Shown here: piece after piece, positions 16,114 to 23,830 of the stretch | How the letters are laid out: the number at the start of each line of letters is the position of its first letter | How positions within the stretch are numbered: the first letter of the stretch is position 1 | From: Planctomycetota bacterium | GTDB lineage: Bacteria; Planctomycetota; UBA1135 | Assembly: GCA_014382805.1 (NCBI GenBank) | Contig: JACNIZ010000236.1 | Location: forward strand, 1 to 33,552 | Reading direction: 5' to 3' | Length of the DNA stretch: 33,552 nt | Made by a program: the position numbers and the translations under genes | The notes under the pieces: generated by a model | Database searches by the model: none | What the model saw: the letters and a program-made list of their open reading frames with translations, nothing else | Told to the model about the DNA's origin: nothing

Positions 16114-17175
16114 TCAGAGATTTCTCTGGGAGCGTTTGGCCAATTTGCGTTGCGAAGCTGCGACCAGGGGCACTGGCTCGACGCCCTCCACACCAAAAAG
16201 CTTAAGAGCGCGGATGCGGATCTTCTCAACCACGTCCTCTATCGCCAGGTCGGTCAATGGGACCTGGCCTCCAGCCATGCGCCCATGGCCGCCACATGCA
16301 CCCTCGCCACCGAGGATGTAGCGCAACGCCGGGTAAGCGTCGGCGCCGGGCATGTCGGTGCGCAAGGAAACTTGGTAACGACCGTCACACGCCCCTCCCG
16401 CCAATGACCATTGCTGGCCGTCTAAACGTACAAACCAATCAGCGACTTCGGCGACGGTCTCGGGGCTGGTGACCTCACCCATCAACGCCAACAATGCGAA
16501 ACCATAAACTTCACAGCTATCGATCGCCTGTGCCATTTGCCCGAAGTAGGAACGCGGCAAGGGAGGGCTATCAATCTGTTGCAGCATTTTCCGATCGGCA
16601 TTTTTTTGCAATTCAAAAAATGATTCTTCGTCAAAGCTGGTTGACTCAAGAGCCAAGTCGTGAGTGTCGTAGCGTATACCGCAGAACAACGCAGTTGCGG
16701 TTCTACGCGAGGGTATGACATCGAATTCGCGCATCAAGTGATGCACCATGGTCGAGGTCGCACCGAAGCCGGAATCCACCCACGAATAGATTGGATCCAA
16801 CAACTCGCTGCATGGTTCTTCCGCGCCTTCGTGGTGGTCCAGTACCGCCAGCAACGGCAAACCGCCTGGCGGATGGGTATGGGAAAAGCCGGGTTGGCTA
16901 TCGACCAAAATCAATCCTTTGTATTCCGCAGGATTCACACCGCCTTTAGGGATGGAATGAATCTTGAGCAACTGCCGCATGGCAACGTTTTCGGCTCGGC
17001 GAATTCGTCCTTCCAATACCAAGTCGGAACCAAGGCCGAATCGATCTTGAAGCAATTGCTGGATACCCACCAACGCACCCAGGCCGTCGGGATCGGGATG
17101 GCGGTGAGTGCAGAGCAACAACTTCCCCTCGGAGGGAAGGGCTTCTGCGAATCGCTGAGGATGCGACGGGCTCAT
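16114..17175 (-). CDS. DHH-family phosphoesterase (NrnA / RecJ-like superfamily)
   Basis: 353 residues. All four DHH motifs are present: THRHPDPDGLGA (His26, Asp28, Asp30), VDSQ (Asp92), DHH (113-115), and GIRYDTHDL (Asp170). The C-terminal DHHA1 domain has the glycine-rich GGHGRMAGG near residue 300. These are metal-dependent phosphodiesterases. NrnA-like members degrade nano-RNA or pAp, and others cleave cyclic dinucleotide products, so the exact substrate cannot be read from the sequence. It starts 15 bases after the TIM-barrel gene and is followed by tRNA-Gly. No membrane or GGDEF-like part is attached, so it is unlike the GdpP type. Confidence 0.9.
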   Translation of the reverse strand: MSPSHPQRFAEALPSEGKLLLCTHRHPDPDGLGALVGIQQLLQDRFGLGSDLVLEGRIRRAENVAMRQLLKIHSIPKGGVNPAEYKGLILVDSQPGFSHTHPPGGLPLLAVLDHHEGAEEPCSELLDPIYSWVDSGFGATSTMVHHLMREFDVIPSRRTATALFCGIRYDTHDLALESTSFDEESFFELQKNADRKMLQQIDSPPLPRSYFGQMAQAIDSCEVYGFALLALMGEVTSPETVAEVADWFVRLDGQQWSLAGGACDGRYQVSLRTDMPGADAYPALRYILGGEGACGGHGRMAGGQVPLTDLAIEDVVEKIRIRALKLFGVEGVEPVPLVAASQRKLAKRSQRNL

Positions 17176-17190
17176 TCAAAGGATGCGGAG

Positions 17191-18084
17191 TCAACGGATA
17201 CCGAAGGAAGCCAAAGCTTCCCGAGCGGCAGGCAAGGACCCTATAGGATAAACGGGAGCGGCCGCCAGCACACGCACTGCTGGGCGGGGTAAATATTCGG
17301 CCACCAATTGGAAATCCACCTGGCCCTCCCCCGGCAGCAGTAAATCGCGGCCATCGGCCCAATCTTGCAGCGTACATCCGGCAATTGCACCACCGGCGGC
17401 ATCCAGCCAATCGCCCGGCTGCTCCATTCCAAATGCGGCCCTGGTTTGCACGTTGCCACAGTCGTGCCAATAGCTCAGCCAGGTCAATCCAGCGTCTTGA
17501 CGCAGGATCTGCAGGTGAGCTGGGCGCAATAAACCAGCAGGCGAGGCGTTGGCAGTCACCGCCAAAATCAGCCCGGGTGCGCGCTGGTGAATTCCATGGA
17601 GAAACCTGGCCAGGGCATCCAATTGACGCTCCAGCTCACCCCCAGCAGGGTTTTGGAGGGGCTCTAGGGCTTCTTGAGCCGGTCCAGGCGCTCCATTCTC
17701 CATGAAATCCATAAGTAGCTTTTCCCCACGCTGTTGGGCGCCAGCCGCCTGCAAAAAACCGACGTCCAAAATGAGCGCCTGGGCACCCAAAAGTTGCAAG
17801 CCCGAGCGAACCGAGGTCCATTGTTGGGCAGCTCGGCTCCAGATTTCAGTCACGGTGGACGAGGGTGAGGCGGGCAGGTTTGTATCGGCAGGCGGGTGCA
17901 GACAACTCCAGGCGGCCACCGGGACACGACCGTGGAGGTGGGCCGGGAAAGCCTCGACATCGTCGATGGTGAGAAGGTCTCCAGGCAAGGGCACAACGCC
18001 GCTAAAGCCGAATTCGGCCGCGAGGTCGATTTGCGCTTGAATTCCGTCGGCATTTGAGCCGAAACACGTCTGAGCCAAATTCAT
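17191..18084 (-). CDS. Xylose-isomerase-like TIM-barrel protein with degenerate active site
   Basis: About 297 residues from ATG 18084; a TTG at 18117 would add 11 residues. The layout follows the sugar-phosphate isomerase/epimerase (AP endonuclease 2-like) barrel: an AQIDLAAEFGFSGVV opening strand-helix, LILDVGFL in the middle, LSYWHDCGNVQTRAAFG late, and LLLPGEGQVDF near the end. The WHDCGN and PGEGQVDF segments are the best matches. The metal-binding Glu expected on the middle strands is not obvious (LILAVTANAS stands where an E-N pair is usual), so catalysis is doubtful. It is the first gene of a short run with the DHH phosphoesterase. Substrate and role are unknown. Confidence 0.65.
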   Translation of the reverse strand: MNLAQTCFGSNADGIQAQIDLAAEFGFSGVVPLPGDLLTIDDVEAFPAHLHGRVPVAAWSCLHPPADTNLPASPSSTVTEIWSRAAQQWTSVRSGLQLLGAQALILDVGFLQAAGAQQRGEKLLMDFMENGAPGPAQEALEPLQNPAGGELERQLDALARFLHGIHQRAPGLILAVTANASPAGLLRPAHLQILRQDAGLTWLSYWHDCGNVQTRAAFGMEQPGDWLDAAGGAIAGCTLQDWADGRDLLLPGEGQVDFQLVAEYLPRPAVRVLAAAPVYPIGSLPAAREALASFGIR

Positions 18085-18199
18085 GGAAGAAGCCGATTTT
18101 TCTAAGTTTACAGCCAAGAAAGGGCCGCCAAGTGGGCAGTTTAATGGTTAAGCTAGCCCCTGCGAGAAATCGCATTGATCCTACCCATTCATCATCATC

Positions 18200-19771
18200 A
18201 TGTTGAGCATTCTTACCACCGTCATGTTGCTACTCCCTGCCGTTCCGCAGGAAGCCGCACCAACTTGCCCGTCTCAGGAGCCTGCAAAGGTCTGCACTGA
18301 GGCTACCGCTGTCGCCGCCGCCAAGGCCAACGACAAGTCCTGCTGCGAAGCAACTGCTGCTACCACTGCATCGGTGGCCTCCGCCACCTGCGATTCGGTG
18401 GCCTCCGCCACTTGCGATTCAGTTGCGACCGCAACCTGCGATTCCATCGCCACTGCCAGCTGCGATTCCAAAGTGGCAAGCTTGGATTACGCCCTCGCTA
18501 GCATCACCCAGAAACTGGATGCTCAAGAGCCGGAATGCAGCAAGTCCGCTTGCGATTCGTTAAAGGCATCGGAATGCTCCACGGTGGCAAGCGCAGAATG
18601 TGGCGCACCGACCTACTCGACAGTCATGTTGCAGATCGACGAATGCTTGAAGCCGTCCGAATGCGACAGTAACAAAGAATGCTCTGACGAAGCCGCTTGC
18701 CCAACTACGCAACAAGCTGCATTGGTTTCGGCCTCCACATGCCCTTCGCAACAAGCCCAGCAAGCTGCTGCCACCTGCCCGTCGCAACAAGCTGCTCAGC
18801 AAGTTGTCACCTTGGTTGCTGCTCAAGAGCCTGTGAGTGCTTGCAGCGAAGTTCAAGCTCAAAGCTGCAAGACTAGTGAGTGCGCCACTACTGCCAGTAG
18901 TGCACCCTCCGCTTGCGCCACTACTGCCAGTGCACCTGCCGCTTGCGCAACTTCCGAATGCGCCACTGCCGAGTGTGAAACGAACACCGTGGTAACTTTG
19001 GTCGAAGAGATTGTCGAAGAAGAATGCAGCGAGTGCTGCGAGGAAAGCGTTGCTTGCGAAGAAATTGTGGTAAGCAGCAATAATGCTAGTGGCACCTTTG
19101 AATTTGTTGTAAACACTGGTGGCCAAGCACAGGTCATTGAAGTTTGCTGTGAAGAAGTTGAAGAAGTTTGCTGCGAAGAGGCAACCGAAGTTGGCTTTGA
19201 AGTAGCTACTGCCGAGTGCTGCAAAGAAGAAGCCGAGGCCTGCTGCGATGAGCAAGAGATTGCCTTCGACCTCACCGCCCTTGATAGCTTGGGTTACGTC
19301 GGTTCCGGCCATGGCGAAAAGGCGATGAAAGTTATGATCCAGATTGATGGCGACGTCGACAACCTGGATGCTCAGATCGCAGAGTTGCTAGCCAACATCG
19401 ATGTACAACAGTTAGGCGGTCATTCCGTCATTCGCCTGGACGCTGCCGACAACGACGAGCAATGCAGTGAATGTGACGATAATGATGATGGCTGCGAGGA
19501 TTGCGACGAAAAGTGCAGCGAGTGTGATGATGAGCACAACGCACCGAAGCTAATCCAGAAACGCATCGAACTCCGTCGTCCGGTTTCTGCACAGCAGTCC
19601 ATTGAAGGACAACACCATTTGGATTTACGCGGTGGCCTCACTTTCTCCGGCAACGCTCCGGTTGTTGAAGTGGTAGAAAGTCGCGACAACATGGAACAGC
19701 GCCTTGTGGCACTGGAGAATCGCTTGGCTCGCATGGAGCAGTTACTAGAGCGCTTGAACGAGCGTCTGTAA
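18200..19771 (+). CDS. Exported, extremely cysteine-rich repeat protein with C-terminal coiled coil
   Basis: 523 residues and about 43 cysteines, all before residue 450. I do not recognise a family. A hydrophobic N-terminus (MLSILTTVMLLLPAV) is a likely signal peptide. Next come four 8-residue repeats of the form SVASATCD (58-89), Cys/Gln units of CPSQQ (about 180-200), Ala/Thr/Ser/Cys-rich stretches, then Glu-rich segments with CC pairs (VCCEE, ECCKEE, ACCDE; about 275-355). A more ordinary segment (MKVMIQIDGDVDNL onward, about 378-415) precedes an acidic Cys cluster with six cysteines (about 422-447). The last 28 residues form a heptad-patterned coiled coil. Export into an oxidising space would favour disulfide cross-linking; metal binding is the alternative. 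It stands alone with its own terminator. Confidence 0.85.
   Translation: MLSILTTVMLLLPAVPQEAAPTCPSQEPAKVCTEATAVAAAKANDKSCCEATAATTASVASATCDSVASATCDSVATATCDSIATASCDSKVASLDYALASITQKLDAQEPECSKSACDSLKASECSTVASAECGAPTYSTVMLQIDECLKPSECDSNKECSDEAACPTTQQAALVSASTCPSQQAQQAAATCPSQQAAQQVVTLVAAQEPVSACSEVQAQSCKTSECATTASSAPSACATTASAPAACATSECATAECETNTVVTLVEEIVEEECSECCEESVACEEIVVSSNNASGTFEFVVNTGGQAQVIEVCCEEVEEVCCEEATEVGFEVATAECCKEEAEACCDEQEIAFDLTALDSLGYVGSGHGEKAMKVMIQIDGDVDNLDAQIAELLANIDVQQLGGHSVIRLDAADNDEQCSECDDNDDGCEDCDEKCSECDDEHNAPKLIQKRIELRRPVSAQQSIEGQHHLDLRGGLTFSGNAPVVEVVESRDNMEQRLVALENRLARMEQLLERLNERL
18371..18466 (+). repeat. Four tandem 24-base repeats in the Cys-rich gene
   Basis: Four units start at 18371, 18395, 18419 and 18443, each encoding eight residues (SVASATCD, SVASATCD, SVATATCD, SIATASCD). 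The first two units differ by a single base (ACCTGC vs ACTTGC), while units three and four have diverged at several positions. This gradient suggests a recent duplication of units one and two in an older array. Confidence 0.9.
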
Positions 19772-19780
19772 CAACGATAC

Positions 19781-19798
19781 TGGCCAACGGATTGGCCA
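19781..19798. repeat. Hairpin after the Cys-rich gene
   Basis: TGGCCAA and TTGGCCA pair perfectly around a CGGA loop, 10 bases after the Cys-rich stop codon and just ahead of the main terminator. No T-tract follows. It may protect the 3' end of the mRNA. Confidence 0.5.
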
Positions 19799-19803
19799 AT
19801 GCG

Positions 19804-19836
19804 AAAGGGCACCTGGTAGGTGCCCTTTCTTTTTTT
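19804..19836 (+). terminator. Intrinsic terminator of the Cys-rich gene
   Basis: AAAGGGCACC (19804-19813) and GGTGCCCTTT (19819-19828) form a perfect 10-base stem with a five-base loop, followed by C and seven T. This is a strong rho-independent terminator 33 bases after the stop codon, ahead of the convergent purB 3' end. Confidence 0.95.
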
Positions 19837-19870
19837 ATGGAAACTCAAAAAGCTTCCGTGACGCGGGAAT

Positions 19871-21310
19871 TTATACGCTGACTTCACCCGCTGCAGCTTT
19901 AACTTCGCTGCGCTTTAGCAAACAAGGCATCACGTGTTCTGCAAGGAAGTCCTGCACCTGCTCGGAAGCACGGCCCACAAAGCCTTTTGGATGAACTAGT
20001 TCTTGGATCCGATCCTTGATGCAGGCAAATGCATCATCCGCTGTAATGCGCTCTAGCAAATCATTGACGCCATCTTCGGTCTTCATACGCGCAGCCGCAG
20101 CGTGGCTATGAATGCGAATGCGCTCGTGTAAATCCTGACGATCGCCGCCCGCTTGCACGGCTGCCATCAGCAAAGTTTCTGTCGCCATGAAGGGTAGCTC
20201 TTTGGCCAGATTGGCTTCAATCACCCGTGGGTATGGGATTAAGCCCGATGAAACATCTTGCACTAGCAGCAAAATGGCGTCGGCCGCCAAGAATGACTCC
20301 GGGATGGCGATACGACGGTTTGCTGAATCGTCCAGAGTACGCTCTAACCACTGATTCGCAGCGGTTTCGCTGGCGTTTGGTGCTAGGTTCATGAGGTAGC
20401 GCGCCAAAGCTCCAATGCGCTCAGATCGCATCGGATTGCGCTTATACGGCATTGCGCTGGATCCAATTTGTTTGGTTCCAAATGGCTCTTCCAATTCGCG
20501 ACGGTGCGCTAACAAGCGAATGTCTGTAGCGAACTTGGCGGCAGATACACCGATTCCGGCGATCGTCTGAAGCACCATTGCATCCCACTTGCGTGGATAA
20601 GTTTGACCGCATACAGGCACTGCTCGCTGGAAACCCATGCGCTTGGTCACGTTGGCTTCTAGGTCGCGGACCTTTTGATGATCACCATCAAATAGCTGCA
20701 AAAAGCTGGCTTGGGTACCAGTCGTTCCCTTGACGCCGCGGAAGGGCAAAATGTCAATCAAGCGCTCAAGCTCTTGCAAGTCGAGCAGGAAATCCTGCAA
20801 CCACAAACTTGCGCGCTTGCCCATCGTGGTCGGTTGCGCTGGCTGGAAATGAGTAAATCCTAAAACAGGCAGATCTTTTTGCTCATCACAGAATTCGGCT
20901 AGGGCACGCATCGCCGCAACTAAACGATCGCGCAGGATCAGCATGCCCTCCTTCATTTGGATCAAGTCTGAACCATCGGCGACGTAACAAGAAGTCGCTC
21001 CAAGGTGAAGAATCGGTTTGGCCGACGGCGCGACTTCACCATAAGCGTGGACGTGCGCCATCACGTCGTGGCGCAACTGGCGTTCTAGCTCAGCCACTCG
21101 ATCAAAATCGATGTCTTCCCGTGCAGCCCGCAACTCTGCGATTTGCTCCGCACTAATATCCAAACCCAATTCGTGCTCAGCTTCCGCTAATGCGATCCAC
21201 AAATCGCGCCAAATCAAGCTGCGCCGTCGGTAAGAAAAATTCTCCTGCATGGCAGGACTTGCATAGCGAGCTGCGAGCGGAGAAACGTAGCGATCGTGGG
21301 TTTGAGTCAT
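19871..21310 (-). CDS. purB: Adenylosuccinate lyase, eukaryote-like type
   Basis: 479 residues. It catalyses two fumarate-releasing steps of purine synthesis (SAICAR to AICAR, and adenylosuccinate to AMP). The fumarase/aspartase signature GSSAMPYKRNPM is at 283-294. LGATSCYV is at 103-110, and the catalytic TH pair is in GFTHFQPAQ (151-159). Long stretches are the ones I know from animal ADSL rather than from E. coli or Bacillus PurB, for example FRGVKGTTGTQASFLQLF, ERTLDDSANRRI, KELPFMATE and GRASEQVQ (mammalian: GRASQQVQ). The length also fits the animal enzyme (about 484). It is the last gene of the ruvC-to-purB run, 12 bases after the VanZ-like gene. Confidence 0.96.
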   Translation of the reverse strand: MTQTHDRYVSPLAARYASPAMQENFSYRRRSLIWRDLWIALAEAEHELGLDISAEQIAELRAAREDIDFDRVAELERQLRHDVMAHVHAYGEVAPSAKPILHLGATSCYVADGSDLIQMKEGMLILRDRLVAAMRALAEFCDEQKDLPVLGFTHFQPAQPTTMGKRASLWLQDFLLDLQELERLIDILPFRGVKGTTGTQASFLQLFDGDHQKVRDLEANVTKRMGFQRAVPVCGQTYPRKWDAMVLQTIAGIGVSAAKFATDIRLLAHRRELEEPFGTKQIGSSAMPYKRNPMRSERIGALARYLMNLAPNASETAANQWLERTLDDSANRRIAIPESFLAADAILLLVQDVSSGLIPYPRVIEANLAKELPFMATETLLMAAVQAGGDRQDLHERIRIHSHAAAARMKTEDGVNDLLERITADDAFACIKDRIQELVHPKGFVGRASEQVQDFLAEHVMPCLLKRSEVKAAAGEVSV

Positions 21311-21322
21311 GGTCTAGGGCGC

Positions 21323-21838
21323 TTATTGTCCGGATGGCAGGAAGGGTAGGGGAGGATCAGGTGCGTAAACGACGATCATATTCCAAGTCACCCCGATCCA
21401 AACCTGAGTACTAATCAGCACTGCGGTCTGCCAAGGTTTACGGGCTTTGGAAAACCACAAAGCCAAAAGTAAAATGTGCATAGCCCCCAAAACGTCCGAG
21501 CCTACGTCGTTCATACCACTGCCGCGAAACCGATAACTTTGATTCCACTCATCCATCATGCCCAAAAAACAAACTAGCAAAGGCAGCCACACCCAAGTTT
21601 TGACTTTTTGCGGCAAATTGGCCGGTAACAGCATCAATAAGGTAAGCGTGAAAAAGCCGTAAAGGAATTGATGGCCTAAGTTGTAAGTAAATTCAATATC
21701 AAAGGGAGTAGTGGCTTCGGCACCGGGCTTGTTGTCGCCGATCCGCATCGAGGTTTGGACCAGGACATAAACGCTGAACCCGAACAATGAAGCCCGCACC
21801 CAAAGCGGAAATCGATGCAAGTTAAGCAGTAGGTTCAT
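21323..21838 (-). CDS. VanZ-like membrane protein
   Basis: 171 residues with about four membrane helices (near 17-30, 56-72, 82-96 and 115-130) and a possible fifth. The VanZ-family signature lies between helices three and four: DEWNQSYRFRGSGMNDVGSD, with Asp96-Glu97, Gln100, Arg105, Asp111 and Asp115. VanZ proteins are linked to teicoplanin resistance in enterococci, but most relatives, including this isolated one, have no tested role. The start at ATG 21838 overlaps the end of nadC by 17 bases, so it is translationally coupled to nadC and co-transcribed with purB downstream. Confidence 0.82.
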   Translation of the reverse strand: MNLLLNLHRFPLWVRASLFGFSVYVLVQTSMRIGDNKPGAEATTPFDIEFTYNLGHQFLYGFFTLTLLMLLPANLPQKVKTWVWLPLLVCFLGMMDEWNQSYRFRGSGMNDVGSDVLGAMHILLLALWFSKARKPWQTAVLISTQVWIGVTWNMIVVYAPDPPLPFLPSGQ

Positions 21839-22685
21839 CGAACAAAAATGATAAGTCTAGTGCTGGCGCAGAATGTGTCAGTAAACCCAAGGAAACTCGA
21901 TCAACCCCCATCCCGGTCAGCTGGCCCAAAGAAGCGGGATCTAAACCACCGCTGACCTCAATTTTTGCGTTGGGATGTAAATCCCGAATTTTCTGAATTG
22001 CCGCAGCCAAAGTTTGACGAGGAAAGTTATCGAGCATGACATAAGTTGCGCCCTCAGCCAGGGCATCGCAGGCCTGCTGCAAATTTTGCGCTTCTGCTCC
22101 AACTATTTTGCCGCCGCTCTTGGCAACCGCTTTGGCAACGGCCTCGGCGTAGCTGACTCCAGCTAGGGCGAAATGGTTTTCCTTGATCAAAATCTGATCT
22201 TCCAAATCGCGCCGGTGGTTCACACCCCCACCCGCGACCACGGCAGCCTTTTGGGCGTCGCGTAATCCAGGTGTGGTTTTGCGCGTATCCAAAACTTGAA
22301 AATCTAGCCCAGCGGCTACTGCTAGAGCAGTCACCGTGGCCACTCCGCTCAGTTGCTGCAAGAAATTCAGAGCGGTGCGCTCTGCGGCTAGCAATCCTTT
22401 GGCTGAGCCTGAACAGGTCATCACCACATCACCAGGCTTCACCGCGGAACCGTCGCCAGCCGACCACTGGAATTTACCGTCTGGCTCACACAGGTCAAAT
22501 GCTACACGAGCATAATTCACTCCAGACAAGACTCCACTTGCTTTAGCAACGATTCGCCCAGAGGCTTGTGCACCATCGGGTACTACAGCATCGCTGGTGG
22601 CATCCGCCCACGCGTGATCTTCCAACAAAGCCTGGCGAACTTGCTCTTGAATTCCTTGTTCAAGGGGTGGCTCCAGATCCTGCAT
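21822..22685 (-). CDS. nadC: Nicotinate-nucleotide pyrophosphorylase (quinolinate phosphoribosyltransferase)
   Basis: 287 residues, typical length. It converts quinolinate and PRPP to nicotinate mononucleotide in de novo NAD synthesis. Family marks in order are ERTALNFLQQLSG (102-114), DTRKTTPGLR (133-142), GGGVNHRRDL (152-161), LIKENH (166-171), and the closing EVSGGLD and GVDRVSLG segments. The usual nadA and nadB genes are not in the window. It lies 9 bases after the helix-hairpin-helix gene and overlaps the VanZ-like gene. Confidence 0.96.
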   Translation of the reverse strand: MQDLEPPLEQGIQEQVRQALLEDHAWADATSDAVVPDGAQASGRIVAKASGVLSGVNYARVAFDLCEPDGKFQWSAGDGSAVKPGDVVMTCSGSAKGLLAAERTALNFLQQLSGVATVTALAVAAGLDFQVLDTRKTTPGLRDAQKAAVVAGGGVNHRRDLEDQILIKENHFALAGVSYAEAVAKAVAKSGGKIVGAEAQNLQQACDALAEGATYVMLDNFPRQTLAAAIQKIRDLHPNAKIEVSGGLDPASLGQLTGMGVDRVSLGLLTHSAPALDLSFLFDEPTA

Positions 22686-22694
22686 CGCGGCATT

Positions 22695-23069
22695 CTACTT
22701 TGGCGGAGGTCGAGTAATAGTTGTGCCTTTAGACCCATTCAGCAACCAGGCATGCGGGAGTTGAGCTGCAAGCTCGCTGCCGACCCCTGGCATTAAGTGC
22801 AGTGAATCCACGTTCACCGGAATGCCCAATCCAGCCCGGTGGGCAACTATTCCTCGGGCGGTTTGTTCGCCGATTCCAGGCAGCCATGTTAATTCCGGCC
22901 AAGATGCCGTCGCCAGATCGATTGAAAGTGGCGGCAGGTTTTTGAAGCTCTCATAGGCCTCAAAATTTTCGCCAAAGCTGTTTCCGACCCCCAGCGCAAT
23001 CCAAGTGCGTGCACTTGCCACGAGCAAAAGCACCGCAGTAAAGCGAAAGCGCAGGGTAAATGACGCCAT
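22695..23069 (-). CDS. ComEA-like helix-hairpin-helix protein with N-terminal membrane anchor
   Basis: 124 residues. An N-terminal hydrophobic stretch (about 9-30, after basic residues) acts as an anchor or signal. It is followed by a linker and a tandem helix-hairpin-helix unit: WPELTWLPGIGEQTARGIVAHR (hairpin PGIG at 64-67) and LHLMPGVGSELA (PGVG at 94-97). This is the ComEA DNA-binding fold, which binds DNA without sequence preference during uptake in competent bacteria. No other competence gene is nearby. The neighbours ruvC, nadC and purB do not indicate a role. It starts 29 bases after the preceding gene. Confidence 0.8.
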   Translation of the reverse strand: MASFTLRFRFTAVLLLVASARTWIALGVGNSFGENFEAYESFKNLPPLSIDLATASWPELTWLPGIGEQTARGIVAHRAGLGIPVNVDSLHLMPGVGSELAAQLPHAWLLNGSKGTTITRPPPK

Positions 23070-23098
23070 ACCTGGAAGACGTCACAGCCCGGCAAAAG

Positions 23099-23830
23099 TT
23101 ACAACGAAATTTCTTCAGTTCGGCGATGGCGCAAAACACTGTCAATTGCCAAATCGCGATCCAACGGCAAATTCAAATCCAAAATGGTGTACTTTTCGTC
23201 CTGAGTCGGTACGGACATCAGCAAGCCAGACTCGGAACTATGCAAAGATGCAAATGGACCTTCCGAATTGACTAGATTCATTGGCCACGGACCGCCTTGC
23301 AGCGCAATTTTGACGCCACCGCGCCCAGCGGCCGCCAACATGCGTTGAATAAAATCTCGATCTTTCTCCTCGATGCATTCTAACCAAGGCTGGCTTAGCC
23401 CCGGCTCGGGTTCCGGATAAGCCAAGCGCAATTGCCATGACGTCGTCAGTTTGGCGATTCTGAAAGCCCGAATGGAAATGCTCTCCGCAAAAAACCTCAG
23501 CCGCGAATAGTCTTCCAAACGCAAGGCGTGGCTAAGTACAAACAAACGCGGCTCACGACCTCGCTGGTAGATAGGGTCGGCTCCCTCCAGTCCGTCGCGG
23601 AAACTGGTGATGACCTCCAATAGCCAATCATATGCTTGGGCGTCCAATTCGAGAAACATACCGAATAGGCACGGCCGCCCAAGCAAATCTATGCCATGCA
23701 AATCGATACGGTTACCGCTGCGCATGGTGATCGGCTCGGCCCGCAACAGCAGTCCGGGTTCGGCTGCGGCTGGCTTCTGCAACAGTTGCTGAATCAACTC
23801 AAATTGCGAGTCATCGGCGAGCAGAGTCAT
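23099..23830 (-). CDS. Unknown 243-residue protein coupled to ruvC
   Basis: I do not recognise a family. The start ATG overlaps the ruvC stop (ATGA at 23827-23830), which implies translational coupling and suggests a DNA-related role. There is no signal peptide or membrane helix. Residues about 38-62 (GNRIDLHGIDLLGRPCLFGMF then LELD) faintly recall the IDLL-x-x-D-x-x-GR stretch of some PD-(D/E)xK nucleases such as NucS. However, the expected E-x-K is not visible, so any such fold would be inactive or misjudged. The second half has LECIEEKDRDFIQRMLAAAGRGG and ends in a charged tail. Calling it a nuclease is not supported. Confidence 0.75.
   Translation of the reverse strand: MTLLADDSQFELIQQLLQKPAAAEPGLLLRAEPITMRSGNRIDLHGIDLLGRPCLFGMFLELDAQAYDWLLEVITSFRDGLEGADPIYQRGREPRLFVLSHALRLEDYSRLRFFAESISIRAFRIAKLTTSWQLRLAYPEPEPGLSQPWLECIEEKDRDFIQRMLAAAGRGGVKIALQGGPWPMNLVNSEGPFASLHSSESGLLMSVPTQDEKYTILDLNLPLDRDLAIDSVLRHRRTEEISL

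Noticed and set aside
16660-17292. 210-codon plus-strand ORF
   Set aside because: It lies antisense to the DHH phosphoesterase, whose motifs are all intact, and has no family resemblance.
18560-19312. 250-codon minus-strand ORF opposite the Cys-rich gene
   Set aside because: Its composition mirrors the plus-strand repeats, it lacks a start context, and the plus-strand gene has a signal peptide and its own terminator.
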